In this document: positions 18,502-27,359 of the stretch, piece by piece
Layout: every line of letters begins with the position of its first letter
Numbering within the stretch: position 1 is the stretch's first letter
Source of the DNA: Jiangella alkaliphila
GTDB lineage: Bacteria > Actinomycetota > Actinomycetes > Jiangellales > Jiangellaceae
Assembly (NCBI RefSeq): GCF_900105925.1
Contig: NZ_LT629791.1
Coordinates: 2,205,278-2,269,277, forward strand
Direction of reading: 5' to 3'
Length of the DNA stretch: 64,000 nucleotides
The notes under the pieces: generated by a model
Databases searched by the model: none
The model's input: the letters and a program-made list of their open reading frames with translations, nothing else
Told to the model about the DNA's origin: nothing
Made by a program: the position numbers and the translations under genes

Positions 18502-19239
18502 TCAGACGTCGACGCCCTGCTCCTCGAGCCACGAGCGGGGGTTGACCGGGTCGCCGCCGCCGGGGTGGACCTCGAGGTGGAGGTGCGGCCCGGTGGAGTT
18601 GCCGGTGGAGCCGACACGGCCGATGACCTCACCGGGGGCGACCTCGCCGGAGCGAAGGACGAAGCGGGAGAGGTGGCAGTACCAGGTTTCGGTGCCGTCC
18701 CAGTGCTGAACGATGATCTTGTTGCCGTACGGGCCGTCGTAGCCGGCGAAGATGATCTCGCCGGACGAGATCGACCGTACCTCGGTGCCGGTCGGTGCGG
18801 CGAAGTCGAGGCCGGTGTGCCGGTTGGACCACATGGACCCGCCGGCGCCGAAGCCGGCGGTGATGCGGTAGTCGTCGAGAGGGAGCAGCCAGCGCTTGGA
18901 TTCGCGCTCGGCGCGGGCGGCCTCTTCGGCGGCCTCGATGCGCTGCTGCTCGACGATGCGAGTGTGCGCCTCCTGGGCGACCTCGCCGGTCTCGGCCGCG
19001 AGCGACTGCTCAGCGGCGACCAGGGTGTCGAGCGCGCCGCCCTCGGTCGGATGCCCCGACTCCTGGGGGCGCTGCGCGATGGCGTTGAGCCCGTCCTGGC
19101 TGTCGGTGGACCCGACCGCGTGAGGCATGGCCAGAGCCCCGGAAGCCGCTGCTGCTACCGCTACGGAACCGACCACCGACGGGACACTGACGTGCCTGCG
19201 GCGGCTACGGTGACGCCCGCTGCCGGAGCGTTGCGACAC
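18502..19239 (-). CDS. M23 (LytM-type) metallopeptidase
   Basis: A 245-residue secreted peptidoglycan endopeptidase. The N-terminus is very basic, followed by a hydrophobic segment (VPSVVGSVAVAAAASGALAM) acting as signal or anchor. A coiled coil (about 95-150, rich in Glu/Ala/Arg) precedes the M23 domain, in which NRHTGLDFAAPTGTEV gives HxxxD and GPHLHLEVH gives HxH zinc ligands. GTG at 19239 is preferred; upstream in-frame ATGs at up to 19359 lie in the regulatory region. A CRP-like site and a hairpin lie upstream. Stop at 18502. Confidence 0.88.
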   Translation of the reverse strand: MSQRSGSGRHRSRRRHVSVPSVVGSVAVAAAASGALAMPHAVGSTDSQDGLNAIAQRPQESGHPTEGGALDTLVAAEQSLAAETGEVAQEAHTRIVEQQRIEAAEEAARAERESKRWLLPLDDYRITAGFGAGGSMWSNRHTGLDFAAPTGTEVRSISSGEIIFAGYDGPYGNKIIVQHWDGTETWYCHLSRFVLRSGEVAPGEVIGRVGSTGNSTGPHLHLEVHPGGGDPVNPRSWLEEQGVDV

Positions 19240-19298
19240 GCCAGGACCTTTCGCCGGGGACAAGGACTCGCAGGACACTAACCGCCCCCTAGGGGTCC

Positions 19299-19328
19299 TG
19301 CCAAACGCCTCCACCCCAGCGTTTGGCA
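19299..19328. promoter_or_regulatory. Hairpin in the M23 leader
   Basis: TGCCAAACGC (19299-19308) pairs perfectly with GCGTTTGGCA (19319-19328) over a 10-base loop, 60 bases upstream of the GTG of the M23 gene. If transcribed it could act in RNA-level control. No known riboswitch class was recognised. Confidence 0.4.
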
Positions 19329-19450
19329 TGGTGATCACGCACTGTGACGCTGGAAGCAACGCTGAGTAGCCCGTAATCGGGTCGTGACCTCGACCGACGG
19401 GTATGCCTTGATCAACCTTGTCGGCGCAAGGTTCGTGACGCTCTGTGACA

Positions 19451-19466
19451 TGTGATCTGCATCACA
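19451..19466. promoter_or_regulatory. CRP-type binding site
   Basis: TGTGATCTGCATCACA matches the Crp consensus TGTGA-N6-TCACA exactly, with six perfectly symmetric bases per arm. It lies 118 bases before the B12-binding protein gene and 212 before the M23 start, in a 344-base divergent gap. Crp of mycobacteria and streptomycetes uses the same consensus. Which gene it controls is open. Confidence 0.7.
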
Positions 19467-19583
19467 TTGAGCAACCTTCATCCGACCTGACGAGTCGGGG
19501 TCCACCGAACGGAGGGCGGCGCCCTCGTCTCCAGGTACTGTCGGCAACATCCGTCGGATCAGCGTTGTTCCCTGGAGGTAGTC

Positions 19584-19997
19584 ATGGCGGAGGGACGTCC
19601 CCTGCGGGTCGTGGTCGCGAAGCCCGGTCTGGACGGGCACGACCGCGGCGCCAAGGTGGTGGCGCGTGCGCTGCGTGACGCCGGCGTGGAGGTCGTCTAC
19701 ACCGGGCTGCACCAGACGCCGGAGCAGATCGTCGAGGCGGCCATCCAGGAGGACGCCGACGCCGTCGGGCTGTCCATCCTTTCCGGCGCGCACATGACAC
19801 TGTTCAAGCGCGTGCTCGAGCTGCTGGCCGAGCGCGAAGCCACGGACATCGTGGTGTTCGGGGGCGGCATCATCCCCGACGCGGACATCCCGCTGCTGAC
19901 GGAGCTCGGCGTCGCCCAGGTGTTCACGCCCGGGGCGTCGACGCAGGACATCGTCGCGTGGGTCGACACGCTGCGTGACCGCGCGCAGGCGTCCTGA
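19584..19997 (+). CDS. Cobalamin B12-binding domain protein (mutase small-subunit type)
   Basis: A 137-residue stand-alone domain like the C-terminal B12 domain of methylmalonyl-CoA mutase. DxHxxG is D17-G-H19-D-R-G22, the His being the lower cobalt ligand; SILSGAHM and [13 protein letters not shown] are the other cofactor-contact motifs. It would pair with a separate mutase large subunit, not in this window. GGAGG lies seven bases before the ATG. The gene is divergent from the M23 peptidase. Confidence 0.9.
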   Translation: MAEGRPLRVVVAKPGLDGHDRGAKVVARALRDAGVEVVYTGLHQTPEQIVEAAIQEDADAVGLSILSGAHMTLFKRVLELLAEREATDIVVFGGGIIPDADIPLLTELGVAQVFTPGASTQDIVAWVDTLRDRAQAS

Positions 19998-20120
19998 CCC
20001 GAGCCAGAATGAAAATGGTTTCCGCCGATAGCACGACTATGCCCTGACTCGGTAAGGTTTGCCGGAAATTCACCGTGTTGCGGCCCGCCGCTCGATGGCG
20101 GGTCGTTCGGCATCGATGGG

Positions 20121-23100
20121 GTGAACTCCGTGCTGAATCGACGTGATCGCGCGCGCACCGCCGCCCTCTCCGCCGCCGTTCTGCTCGCCGGCGGCCTGCT
20201 CGTCGTCCCGGCGGCTGCCGCCGTCGAACCGGACGACCTCACCCGCCCCGGCGAGTCGGTCCTGGTCGGCTCCGACCGGCAGACCATCGCACCGGGGATG
20301 GAGCTGACGACGTTCAATCGGCTCGAGGACGGCGGCTGGAACGCCGGCAGCATCCTCGAGGTCGACCTCGACGCCGGCGTCACGCTGGACTACCAGTACT
20401 CCGGCGAGGTGACGAAGACCGCCACCGTCCGGTCGCTGGCCGAGGCGAGCGGCGCGACGGCCGCGATCAACGGCGACTTCTACGACATCAACAACTCCGA
20501 CGCCCCGCTCGGCGTCGGGGTCGGCCGCGACGAGGGCCTGGTCACCGCCCCGACCGCGGGCCACGAGAACGCCATCGCGGTCGACGCCGCCGGCGCGGTC
20601 GCCATGGCGCAGGTCTTCCTGGAGGGCACCGCGGTCACCGGCGACGGCGTCAGCCTGCCGCTCGCGGGGGTCAACACCCACCGCCTGCCGGCGAGCGGCA
20701 TCGGCGTCTTCACGTCGGCCTGGGGCGACTACACCCGTGCGAACGCCGTCGGCACCGCCGCGAACCGGGCCGAGGTCACCGTCGTCGACGGCGTCGTCAC
20801 CGCGGTGGGCACGACGCTCGGCACCGGCCCGATCGCCGCGAACACGGTGATCCTCGTCGGCCGCGACGCCGGCGCCACCTCTCTCTTGGCGCTGCAGCCC
20901 GGCGACACCGTCGACGTCTCCTACGCACCGCGCTCGGACCTCGGCGAGATCGCGGTCGCGGTCGGCGGCGACGTGCTGGTCGACGACGGCGTCCAGCGCA
21001 CGTTCGCCGACACCGAGCCGGCCGCGCGCACGTCGATCGGCCTCTCCGAGGACGGCCGCACCATGTATCTGGTGTCGCTCGACGGCAAGCAGGCGCACTC
21101 GCGCGGCATGACGCTCACCGAGTTCGCCGAGCTGATGTACGACCTCGGCGCCTACGACGCGCTGAACATCGACGGGGGCGGCTCGTCCACGCTCGTGGTC
21201 CGCGACCCCGGCACCGACGACCGCACCGTCGTCAACACCCCGTCCGACGGCGCCGAGCGGTCGGTCGCCAACGGCCTGGCGTTCTTCGCGGCCGAGGGCT
21301 CCGGCGAGCTGGACGGCTTCCGCGTCCTGGCCGGCGCGGCCGAGAACACCGACCGGGTCTTCCCCGGCCTCACCCGCACCGTCGAGTCGCGCGGCCACGA
21401 CGAGACGTTCGCTCCCGTCGAGGCGCGGCCGCGGTGGACGACGGCGGACCGGCGGGTCGCCTCGGTGCTGCGCGGCGCCACCCCGGAGACGGCCGTCGTC
21501 ACCGGCATCCGGCCCGGCACGACGGACGTGCAGGCGGACCTGCGCGGCGAGACGGGCGCGTTCGGCATCACCGTCCTCGGCGCGCTGCAGCGGCTGGAGC
21601 CGACCGCCACGCTGATCCCGCTGGCCGACGCCGCCGACGCCGGGTCCGTCGCGCTCACCGGATACGACATCGACGGCTACCGTGCGCCGATCGAGACCGC
21701 CGACATCACCGTCACTGGCGGCGACGGCGTGGTCGAACTGGTGCCCGACGGCGACGGGTTCGCCATCGACCCGCTGGTCGACACCGGTTCGGCCCTGGTC
21801 ACCCTCGAGGCCGGTGGCGTAGAGACGAGCGTCGCCGTGACGATCGGCCTGGCCGAGGTCCCGGTGGCGACGTTCGACGACGCCGCGAGCTGGACCGTCC
21901 TGTTCGCCCGGGCCACCGGCGCCATCGCCCCGACGGAGGGCCCGGACGGCCGCGACGGGGTGCGGCTCACGTACGACTTCACCGGCGGCAACACCCGCGC
22001 CGCCTACGCCACGCCGCCGACGCAGTTCTCCATGCCGGGGCAGCCGCAGAACATCAAGGCATGGGTGAAGGGCGACGGTCAGGGCACCTGGATCCGGATG
22101 CGCGTCTACGACCCCAACGGCACGCTGCTCACGCTGAACGGCGGTTACACCACGTTCACCGGCTGGCAGCAGCTCACCTTCCCGGTCCCAGCCGGTACGG
22201 AGTACCCGCTGCGGTTCCGCGACATCTACGCCGTCGAGGCCTCCGGCGCGCGCAACTACCACGGCGAGACGTCGTTCAGCGACATCAGCGTCGAGATCGC
22301 GCCGCCGGTGGAGCTGCCCGACGCCGGGCGGTTCGCCGACCCCGTCATCGTCACCAACGGCACGGCTGACGACGCCGGCCAGCGGATCGCCGTCATGAGC
22401 GACTCGCAGTTCGTCGGGCGCAACCCCGACAGCGACATCGTCGCGGCCGCCCGCCGCACGCTCCAGGAGATCGTCGCCGAGGACCCGGACGCGCTGGTCA
22501 TCAACGGCGACCTGGTCGACGAGGCGGCACCGATCGACTTCGACCTCGCCCGCCGGGTGCTGGACGAGGAGCTGGCCGGCGTCGACTTCCCCTGGTACTA
22601 CGTGCCCGGCAACCATGAGGTTCAGGGCGGCCCGATCGGCAACTTCATCGAGGAGTTCGGCGCCACCCAGCACACCGTCGACCTGCCCACCGACGAGGGC
22701 ACGACCCGCATCATCACGCTGAACTCCGCCTTTGGCACGCTGCGCGGCGGCGGGTTCGCCCAGATCGCCGAGCTGCGCTCCGCGCTGGACGAGGCCGCCG
22801 CGGACGACGAGATCACCGGCGTGCTGGTCTTCGCCCACCACCCGCCGAACGACCCGCTGCCGACGGACAACAGCCAGCTGGCCGACCGGCGCGAGGCGGC
22901 CATGCTGGAGACCTGGCTGGCCGACTTCGAGGCCGAGAGCGACAAGTCGGCGGCGTTCGTCGGCGCCCACGTGGGCGTGTTCGACGCCGGCTCGGTCGAC
23001 GGCGTGCCGTTCCTCGTCAACGGCAACTCCGGCAAGGCGCCGTCCTCGACCCCGGACAACGGCGGCTTCACCGGCTGGACGCTGCTCGGCCTGGAGCCGT

Positions 23101-23447
23101 CGCGCGGGGACAAGAACGACGACGACGGCTGGCTGCGGGCCGAGGTCCGGGCCCGGGTCGACGCGATCACGCTGCAGGCCCCGGCGACGCTGGCGCCCGG
23201 CGCGACCGGCGCGGTCTCGGCCACCGTCGCGCAGGACGGCGTGCGCACCGTCCCGGTCCAGTGGCCGGTGTCGGCGCAGTGGGGCGGCACCGGCGTCTAC
23301 GTCGGCCCGGCCGACAAGGCGCCGCGCTGGGCCGTCGTCGCGGTCGACCCCGCGGCCGGCACGATCCAGGGCCTGCGGGCCGGCGCCGCCACCGTCACCG
23401 TCACCGTGAACGGCGAGACCGCGAGCCAGGCGGTCACCGTCGGCTGA
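20121..23447 (+). CDS. Secreted phosphodiester glycosidase (NAGPA) + metallophosphoesterase fusion
   Basis: A 1108-residue exported protein with a signal peptide (RTAALSAAVLLAGGLLVVPAAAA). About 40-390 is a phosphodiester glycosidase (NAGPA) domain (AAINGDFYDINN, DALNIDGGGSSTLVV, VANGLAFF). Ig-like and carbohydrate-binding-like beta domains follow at about 400-730. About 750-1000 is a calcineurin-type phosphoesterase (VMSDSQF, INGDLVDEA, VPGNHEV, VFAHHPP, VGAHVGVF). Canonical DxH is DSQ and canonical GHxH is GAHVG, so metal binding may differ. A last Ig-like domain ends the protein. It may act on wall teichoic acid or glycolipid phosphodiesters. Start GTG 20121; GTG 20130 is an alternative. 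Confidence 0.85.
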   Translation: MNSVLNRRDRARTAALSAAVLLAGGLLVVPAAAAVEPDDLTRPGESVLVGSDRQTIAPGMELTTFNRLEDGGWNAGSILEVDLDAGVTLDYQYSGEVTKTATVRSLAEASGATAAINGDFYDINNSDAPLGVGVGRDEGLVTAPTAGHENAIAVDAAGAVAMAQVFLEGTAVTGDGVSLPLAGVNTHRLPASGIGVFTSAWGDYTRANAVGTAANRAEVTVVDGVVTAVGTTLGTGPIAANTVILVGRDAGATSLLALQPGDTVDVSYAPRSDLGEIAVAVGGDVLVDDGVQRTFADTEPAARTSIGLSEDGRTMYLVSLDGKQAHSRGMTLTEFAELMYDLGAYDALNIDGGGSSTLVVRDPGTDDRTVVNTPSDGAERSVANGLAFFAAEGSGELDGFRVLAGAAENTDRVFPGLTRTVESRGHDETFAPVEARPRWTTADRRVASVLRGATPETAVVTGIRPGTTDVQADLRGETGAFGITVLGALQRLEPTATLIPLADAADAGSVALTGYDIDGYRAPIETADITVTGGDGVVELVPDGDGFAIDPLVDTGSALVTLEAGGVETSVAVTIGLAEVPVATFDDAASWTVLFARATGAIAPTEGPDGRDGVRLTYDFTGGNTRAAYATPPTQFSMPGQPQNIKAWVKGDGQGTWIRMRVYDPNGTLLTLNGGYTTFTGWQQLTFPVPAGTEYPLRFRDIYAVEASGARNYHGETSFSDISVEIAPPVELPDAGRFADPVIVTNGTADDAGQRIAVMSDSQFVGRNPDSDIVAAARRTLQEIVAEDPDALVINGDLVDEAAPIDFDLARRVLDEELAGVDFPWYYVPGNHEVQGGPIGNFIEEFGATQHTVDLPTDEGTTRIITLNSAFGTLRGGGFAQIAELRSALDEAAADDEITGVLVFAHHPPNDPLPTDNSQLADRREAAMLETWLADFEAESDKSAAFVGAHVGVFDAGSVDGVPFLVNGNSGKAPSSTPDNGGFTGWTLLGLEPSRGDKNDDDGWLRAEVRARVDAITLQAPATLAPGATGAVSATVAQDGVRTVPVQWPVSAQWGGTGVYVGPADKAPRWAVVAVDPAAGTIQGLRAGAATVTVTVNGETASQAVTVG

Positions 23448-23523
23448 GCGCACCCCTCTCGCTGCGGCACGGGGGCCGCGCGGATAGGCTGCGCTCGACC
23501 GAGACTCTGAAGGATGGATTCGC

Positions 23524-24711
23524 GTGGACCTGATGGAGTACCAGGCGAAGGAGCTCTTCGCCAAGCACAAGGTCCCGGTACTGCCGGGGTCCGTGGCCGA
23601 GACGGTGGACGAGGCCCGCAGGGCCGCTGCTGAGATCGGCGGCCAGGTCGTCATCAAGGCACAGGTGAAGACGGGCGGCCGCGGCAAGGCCGGTGGCGTC
23701 AAGCTGGCCGAGAACGAGGTCGAGGCCGAAGAGAAGGCCCGGGCGATCCTGGGCATGGACATCAAGGGCCACACGGTCCACCGGGTGCTGGTCACCCAGG
23801 CCAGCGACATCGACCAGGAGTACTACGTCTCCTACCTGCTCGACCGCGCCAACCGCACCTTCCTGGCCATGGCCAGTGTCGAGGGCGGCATCGACATCGA
23901 GCAGCTGGCGGTCGAGCGGCCCGAGGCGCTGGCCCGCATCCCGGTCGACGCCATCGCCGGCGTCGACGCGGCGAAGGCAGCCGAGATCGCCGACGCCGCC
24001 GGGTTCCCCGCCGACGTCCGCGACCAGGTCGTCGCCATCCTGCAGCAGCTGTGGACGGTGTTCATCAGCGAGGACGCCACGCTGGTCGAGGTCAACCCGC
24101 TGGTGAAGACGCCCGACGGCAAGGTCGTCGCGCTCGACGGCAAGGTCAGCCTCGACGACAACGCCGAGTTCCGCCACGAGGAGCACGCGCAGTTCGAGGA
24201 CAAGGCCGCCGCCGACCCGCTCGAGGCGCGCGCCAAGGAGAAGGACCTCAACTACGTCAAGCTGTCCGGCGAGGTCGGCATCATCGGCAACGGCGCCGGC
24301 CTGGTCATGTCGACGCTCGACGTCGTCGCGTACGCGGGTGAGGAGTTCGGCGGCGTCAAGCCGGCCAACTTCCTCGACATCGGCGGTGGCGCGTCGGCCG
24401 AGGTGATGGCGAACGGCCTCGAGATCATCCTGTCCGACGACGAGGTCAAGAGCGTCTTCGTCAACGTGTTCGGCGGCATCACCGCCTGCGACGCCGTCGC
24501 CAACGGCATCGTGCACGCGTTCGGGCTGCTCGAGAGCCGCGGCGACCAGGTCACCAAGCCGCTGGTCGTCCGTCTCGACGGCAACAACGCGGTCGAGGGC
24601 CGGCGCATCCTGTCGGAGTTCGCCGCGCAGGCGCCCGCGGGCCTGATCGAGCAGGTCGACACCATGGACGGCGCCGCGCGACGCGCGGCCGAGCTCGCGG
24701 CAGCGAAGTAG
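23524..24711 (+). CDS. sucC: Succinyl-CoA synthetase beta subunit
   Basis: A 395-residue ADP-forming subunit of the TCA-cycle enzyme interconverting succinyl-CoA and succinate with substrate-level phosphorylation. [15 protein letters not shown] opens the ATP-grasp domain, with [13 protein letters not shown] and VEVNPLV; the CoA-ligase domain has FLDIGGGAS and [15 protein letters not shown] at 23524 follows GAAGGATGGA. Spacing to sucD is 14 bases, so one operon. Gene order sucC-sucD upstream of perM-purN-purH agrees with mycobacteria. Confidence 0.97.
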   Translation: MDLMEYQAKELFAKHKVPVLPGSVAETVDEARRAAAEIGGQVVIKAQVKTGGRGKAGGVKLAENEVEAEEKARAILGMDIKGHTVHRVLVTQASDIDQEYYVSYLLDRANRTFLAMASVEGGIDIEQLAVERPEALARIPVDAIAGVDAAKAAEIADAAGFPADVRDQVVAILQQLWTVFISEDATLVEVNPLVKTPDGKVVALDGKVSLDDNAEFRHEEHAQFEDKAAADPLEARAKEKDLNYVKLSGEVGIIGNGAGLVMSTLDVVAYAGEEFGGVKPANFLDIGGGASAEVMANGLEIILSDDEVKSVFVNVFGGITACDAVANGIVHAFGLLESRGDQVTKPLVVRLDGNNAVEGRRILSEFAAQAPAGLIEQVDTMDGAARRAAELAAAK

Positions 24712-24725
24712 GGGCGACGAGAGTC

Positions 24726-25625
24726 ATGGCAATCTTCCTCGACGAGAACAGCAGGATCATCGTCCAGGGCATCACCGGCGCCGAGGGCACCAAGCACACG
24801 CAGCGGATGCTCAAGGCCGGCGCCAAGATCGTCGGCGGCGTCAACGCCCGCAAGGCCGGCCAGGAGCTCGACTTCACCGAGTTCAGCCCCGACGCCGTCC
24901 TCACCGTGTACGGCACCGTCGCCGAGGCGATGGACAAGACCGGCGCCAACGTGTCGGTCGCGTTCGTCCCGCCGAAGTTCACCAAGGACGCCGTCGTCGA
25001 AGCAGTAGATGCGGCCGTCGGCCTGTTGATCGTCATCACCGAGGGGATCCCGGTGCACGACACCGCCGAGTTCTGGGCGTACGCCCAGTCGAAGGGCAAC
25101 AAGACCCGCATCGTCGGGCCGAACTGCCCCGGCGTCATCAGCCCCGGCCGGTCCAACGCCGGCATCATCCCGGCCGACATCACCGGCGCCGGTCCGATCG
25201 GCCTGGTCAGCAAGTCCGGCACGTTGACGTACCAGATGATGTACGAGCTGCGCGACATCGGCTTCTCCACCGCCGTCGGCATCGGCGGCGACCCGGTCAT
25301 CGGCACGACGCACATCGACGCGCTCGAGGCGTTCGAGGCCGACCCCGAGACCAAGGCGATCGTGATGATCGGCGAGATCGGCGGCGACGCCGAGGAGCGG
25401 GCCGCGGCCTACATCAAGGAGCACGTCACCAAGCCGGTCGTCGGCTATGTCGCCGGCTTCACCGCGCCTGAGGGCAAGACCATGGGCCACGCCGGCGCCA
25501 TCGTGTCCGGCTCGTCCGGCACGGCGCAGGCCAAGAAGGAGGCGCTCGAGGCCGCCGGCGTCGCCGTCGGCAAGACCCCGAGCGAGACCGCCCGGTTGAT
25601 GCGGGAGATCTACCAGAAGCTCTGA
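24726..25625 (+). CDS. sucD: Succinyl-CoA synthetase alpha subunit
   Basis: A 299-residue subunit with a CoA-binding Rossmann domain ([15 protein letters not shown]), [14 protein letters not shown] and the catalytic His255 in [15 protein letters not shown], which carries the phosphate. It forms the heterodimer or heterotetramer with SucC. ATG at 24726 has a GGGGCGACGAG upstream. A strong hairpin follows the stop. Confidence 0.97.
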   Translation: MAIFLDENSRIIVQGITGAEGTKHTQRMLKAGAKIVGGVNARKAGQELDFTEFSPDAVLTVYGTVAEAMDKTGANVSVAFVPPKFTKDAVVEAVDAAVGLLIVITEGIPVHDTAEFWAYAQSKGNKTRIVGPNCPGVISPGRSNAGIIPADITGAGPIGLVSKSGTLTYQMMYELRDIGFSTAVGIGGDPVIGTTHIDALEAFEADPETKAIVMIGEIGGDAEERAAAYIKEHVTKPVVGYVAGFTAPEGKTMGHAGAIVSGSSGTAQAKKEALEAAGVAVGKTPSETARLMREIYQKL

Positions 25626-25648
25626 GACCATCGGGGATCGGGAGAGAC

Positions 25649-25682
25649 TCGGCCGGGCCGTCCTCGCGGGCGGCCCGGCCGA
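25649..25682 (+). terminator. Hairpin after sucCD
   Basis: TCGGCCGGGCCG (25649-25660) and CGGCCCGGCCGA (25671-25682) form a perfect 12-bp GC-rich stem with a 10-base loop, 23 bases after the sucD stop. A T-rich tail is almost absent (TTCCCGTT), as is common for actinobacterial terminators. Confidence 0.7.
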
Positions 25683-25708
25683 TTCCCGTTCCAGGAAGTG
25701 AGGCGCAC

Positions 25709-26131
25709 GTGAGCGACGTCCTGGCCGAACTGCGGCACGTGTTCGACGGCGCGGTGAAGGACCCCGACGGCTACCGGATCGTCTACGGCTACGACGCGGT
25801 CGAGAAGAACTACGTCGTGGTGAAGCGGACGATCATCCACTCGTTCGTGGTCGGCTACGTGCCGGGCACGAAGGACCTCGCGATCGTCGAGGTCGACGGC
25901 GATCCGGGCGCGCTCGCGGCCGGCCAGCCGCTGTACGTCACCGCTGACACGCTGAAGTCGGCGAAGAAGGACCTGCAGCGCCGCTACGTCATCCGGACCA
26001 CCGACGGCGCCAAGGTGCGGTTCACGGTGCTGCCGAAGGTGCCGCGGCTGCTGCAGGCCGCCTACGTCCTGGACGTCGAGCAGCGCGACGAGGCCGCCGC
26101 GTTCGGCGAGTACTTCGACACGCTGCGCTGA
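25709..26131 (+). CDS. Conserved-looking hypothetical protein
   Basis: A 140-residue soluble protein, preceded by GGAAGTGAGG and starting with GTG at 25709. It reads as an alpha/beta domain: an N-terminal helix (SDVLAELRHVFDGAV), beta-rich centre (YRIVYGYDAVEKNYVVVKRTIIHSFVVGYV) and C-terminal helix with EQRDEAAAFGEYFDTL. There is no signal peptide, membrane segment or catalytic motif I recognise. It follows the sucCD terminator and is convergent with the TetR remnant (6 bases apart). Confidence 0.65.
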   Translation: MSDVLAELRHVFDGAVKDPDGYRIVYGYDAVEKNYVVVKRTIIHSFVVGYVPGTKDLAIVEVDGDPGALAAGQPLYVTADTLKSAKKDLQRRYVIRTTDGAKVRFTVLPKVPRLLQAAYVLDVEQRDEAAAFGEYFDTLR

Positions 26132-26137
26132 CTCCGG

Positions 26138-26671
26138 TCAGCGCGGGCCGTACGCCGCCAGGAAGACGCGGACGCCCTCGTCGGCGTAGCGGCGCAGCTC
26201 CGCGGCCGGCGGGGGAGCGTCGTCGCCGGTGAGCATGGCCCGGTTCAGCGGAATGGACATCACCAGCCAGTTGAAGTGCGCGGCCGCGAGGTCGGGGTCG
26301 TCGGCGGCGAGCAGGCCGCGCTCGGTGAGCCCGCGGAACGCCGCCGAGAGGTCGGCCATGGTCCGCGCCGGGCCGCGCTCGGCGAACAGCCGGCCCAGCT
26401 CGGGGAAGCGGCCGGCCTCGCCGATGACCAGCCGCCGCAGCCGCGGCCGCATCACCATGGTCAGCTGGCGGCGGGCGAGGTCGCGCAGGTCGGCCGCGAC
26501 GTCGCCGGTGTCGCGCAGGCTCGCGACCTCGGCGTGCACCGGCTCGGCCGCCTCGTCGACCGTGTGCGTCACGATCGCGGTGAACAGCGCCTGCTTGCCG
26601 GGGAAGTGCGCGTAGACGGTCGGCTTCGAGACGGCGGCGGTGGCCGCGATCTGGTCGATGGTGGTGCCGGT
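26138..26671 (-). pseudogene. TetR-family regulator, 5'-truncated
   Basis: The frame holds most of a TetR protein: GTTIDQIAATAAVSKPTVYA, then HFPGKQALFTAIV (the DNA-reading helices) and an all-helical ligand domain to AAYGPR. Immediately upstream in the same frame is TAA (26672-26674), and no start codon precedes the HTH; the usual first 25-30 residues (helix 1) are absent. The earliest in-frame start codon, GTG at 26572, lies after the HTH. The break is right next to the reductase gene at 26698, suggesting a deletion removed the TetR 5' end and the shared promoter. A sequencing error near 26672 is the alternative. Confidence 0.8.
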
Positions 26672-26697
26672 TTAGATCCATGCTCGAGGAGGCAGTC

Positions 26698-27288
26698 ATG
26701 GGCAAGATCGTGGTCATCGAGAACGTCAGCCTCGACGGCGTCATGCAGGCGCCGGGCGGGCCTGACGAGGACACCCGCGGCGGCTTCCGGCACGGCGGCT
26801 GGGGCGCGCCGTACGCCGACGAGGTCGCGATGCGAGAGATGAGCGCGGGCATGGCGCAGGGCTCGGCGGGTGGCCCGCTGCTGTTCGGCCGCGTCACGTA
26901 CCAGAACTTCGAGGGGTTCTGGCCGAAGCAGACCGACGGCAACCCGTTCACGCCGGTGCTGAACGCCGCCACCAAGTACGTCGTGTCGACCAGCCTCACC
27001 GAGCCGCTGACCTGGGAGAACTCCGTCCTCGTTCGCGACGGCGGCGAGCTGGCCGCCGTCAAGGAGCGCGAGCCCGGCGACATCGGCGTGCTGGGCAGCG
27101 GCGAGCTGGTGCAGACGCTGCTGCGCGACGACCTCGTCGACCAGTTCGTGCTGTCGATCCATCCGCTGGTGCTCGGCGAGGGCACCCGGCTGTTCCGCGA
27201 CGGCTCTCAGCTGGCGGCGTTCCGGCTGGTGAAGTCGGTCCCGACCACGACCGGCGTCATCATCGCGACCTATGACCGGGACCGCTGA
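26698..27288 (+). CDS. Dihydrofolate reductase / RibD C-terminal-like protein
   Basis: A 196-residue protein of the RibD_C fold: MGKIVVIENVSLDGVMQAPG opens the family, LLFGRVTYQNFEGFWP carries the LxGRxTY motif, KYVVSTSLTEPLTWENSVL follows and DEFxLxIHPLVLGEG-type ending is present as DQFVLSIHPLVLGEGTRLF. Such stand-alone proteins are probable NADPH reductases of unknown substrate and often sit beside a TetR-type regulator; here that regulator is truncated. The ATG at 26698 has GAGGAGG ideally spaced; an ATG at 26680 precedes this RBS and is rejected. Confidence 0.85.
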   Translation: MGKIVVIENVSLDGVMQAPGGPDEDTRGGFRHGGWGAPYADEVAMREMSAGMAQGSAGGPLLFGRVTYQNFEGFWPKQTDGNPFTPVLNAATKYVVSTSLTEPLTWENSVLVRDGGELAAVKEREPGDIGVLGSGELVQTLLRDDLVDQFVLSIHPLVLGEGTRLFRDGSQLAAFRLVKSVPTTTGVIIATYDRDR

Positions 27289-27295
27289 CCGGACG

Positions 27296-27347
27296 CTTTG
27301 CAATGAGCACCTATACGCACCGGTGCGTATAGGTGCTCATTGCAAAG
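27296..27347. repeat. 52-bp perfect palindrome between convergent genes
   Basis: The two 26-base halves are exact reverse complements with no spacer, centred between 27321 and 27322; each half reads inward from CTTTGCAATGAGCACCTATA. It sits between the reductase gene (stop 27288) and the stop of kynureninase (27360). A bidirectional terminator is the simplest role. It is markedly AT-richer than its surroundings. Confidence 0.85.
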
Positions 27348-27359
27348 GGCCCTGAACGG

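Noticed and set aside
20070-23810. Minus-strand open frame of 1246 codons
   Set aside because: Complement of the NAGPA-phosphoesterase gene; Ala/Arg/Gly/Asp-rich shadow without motifs.
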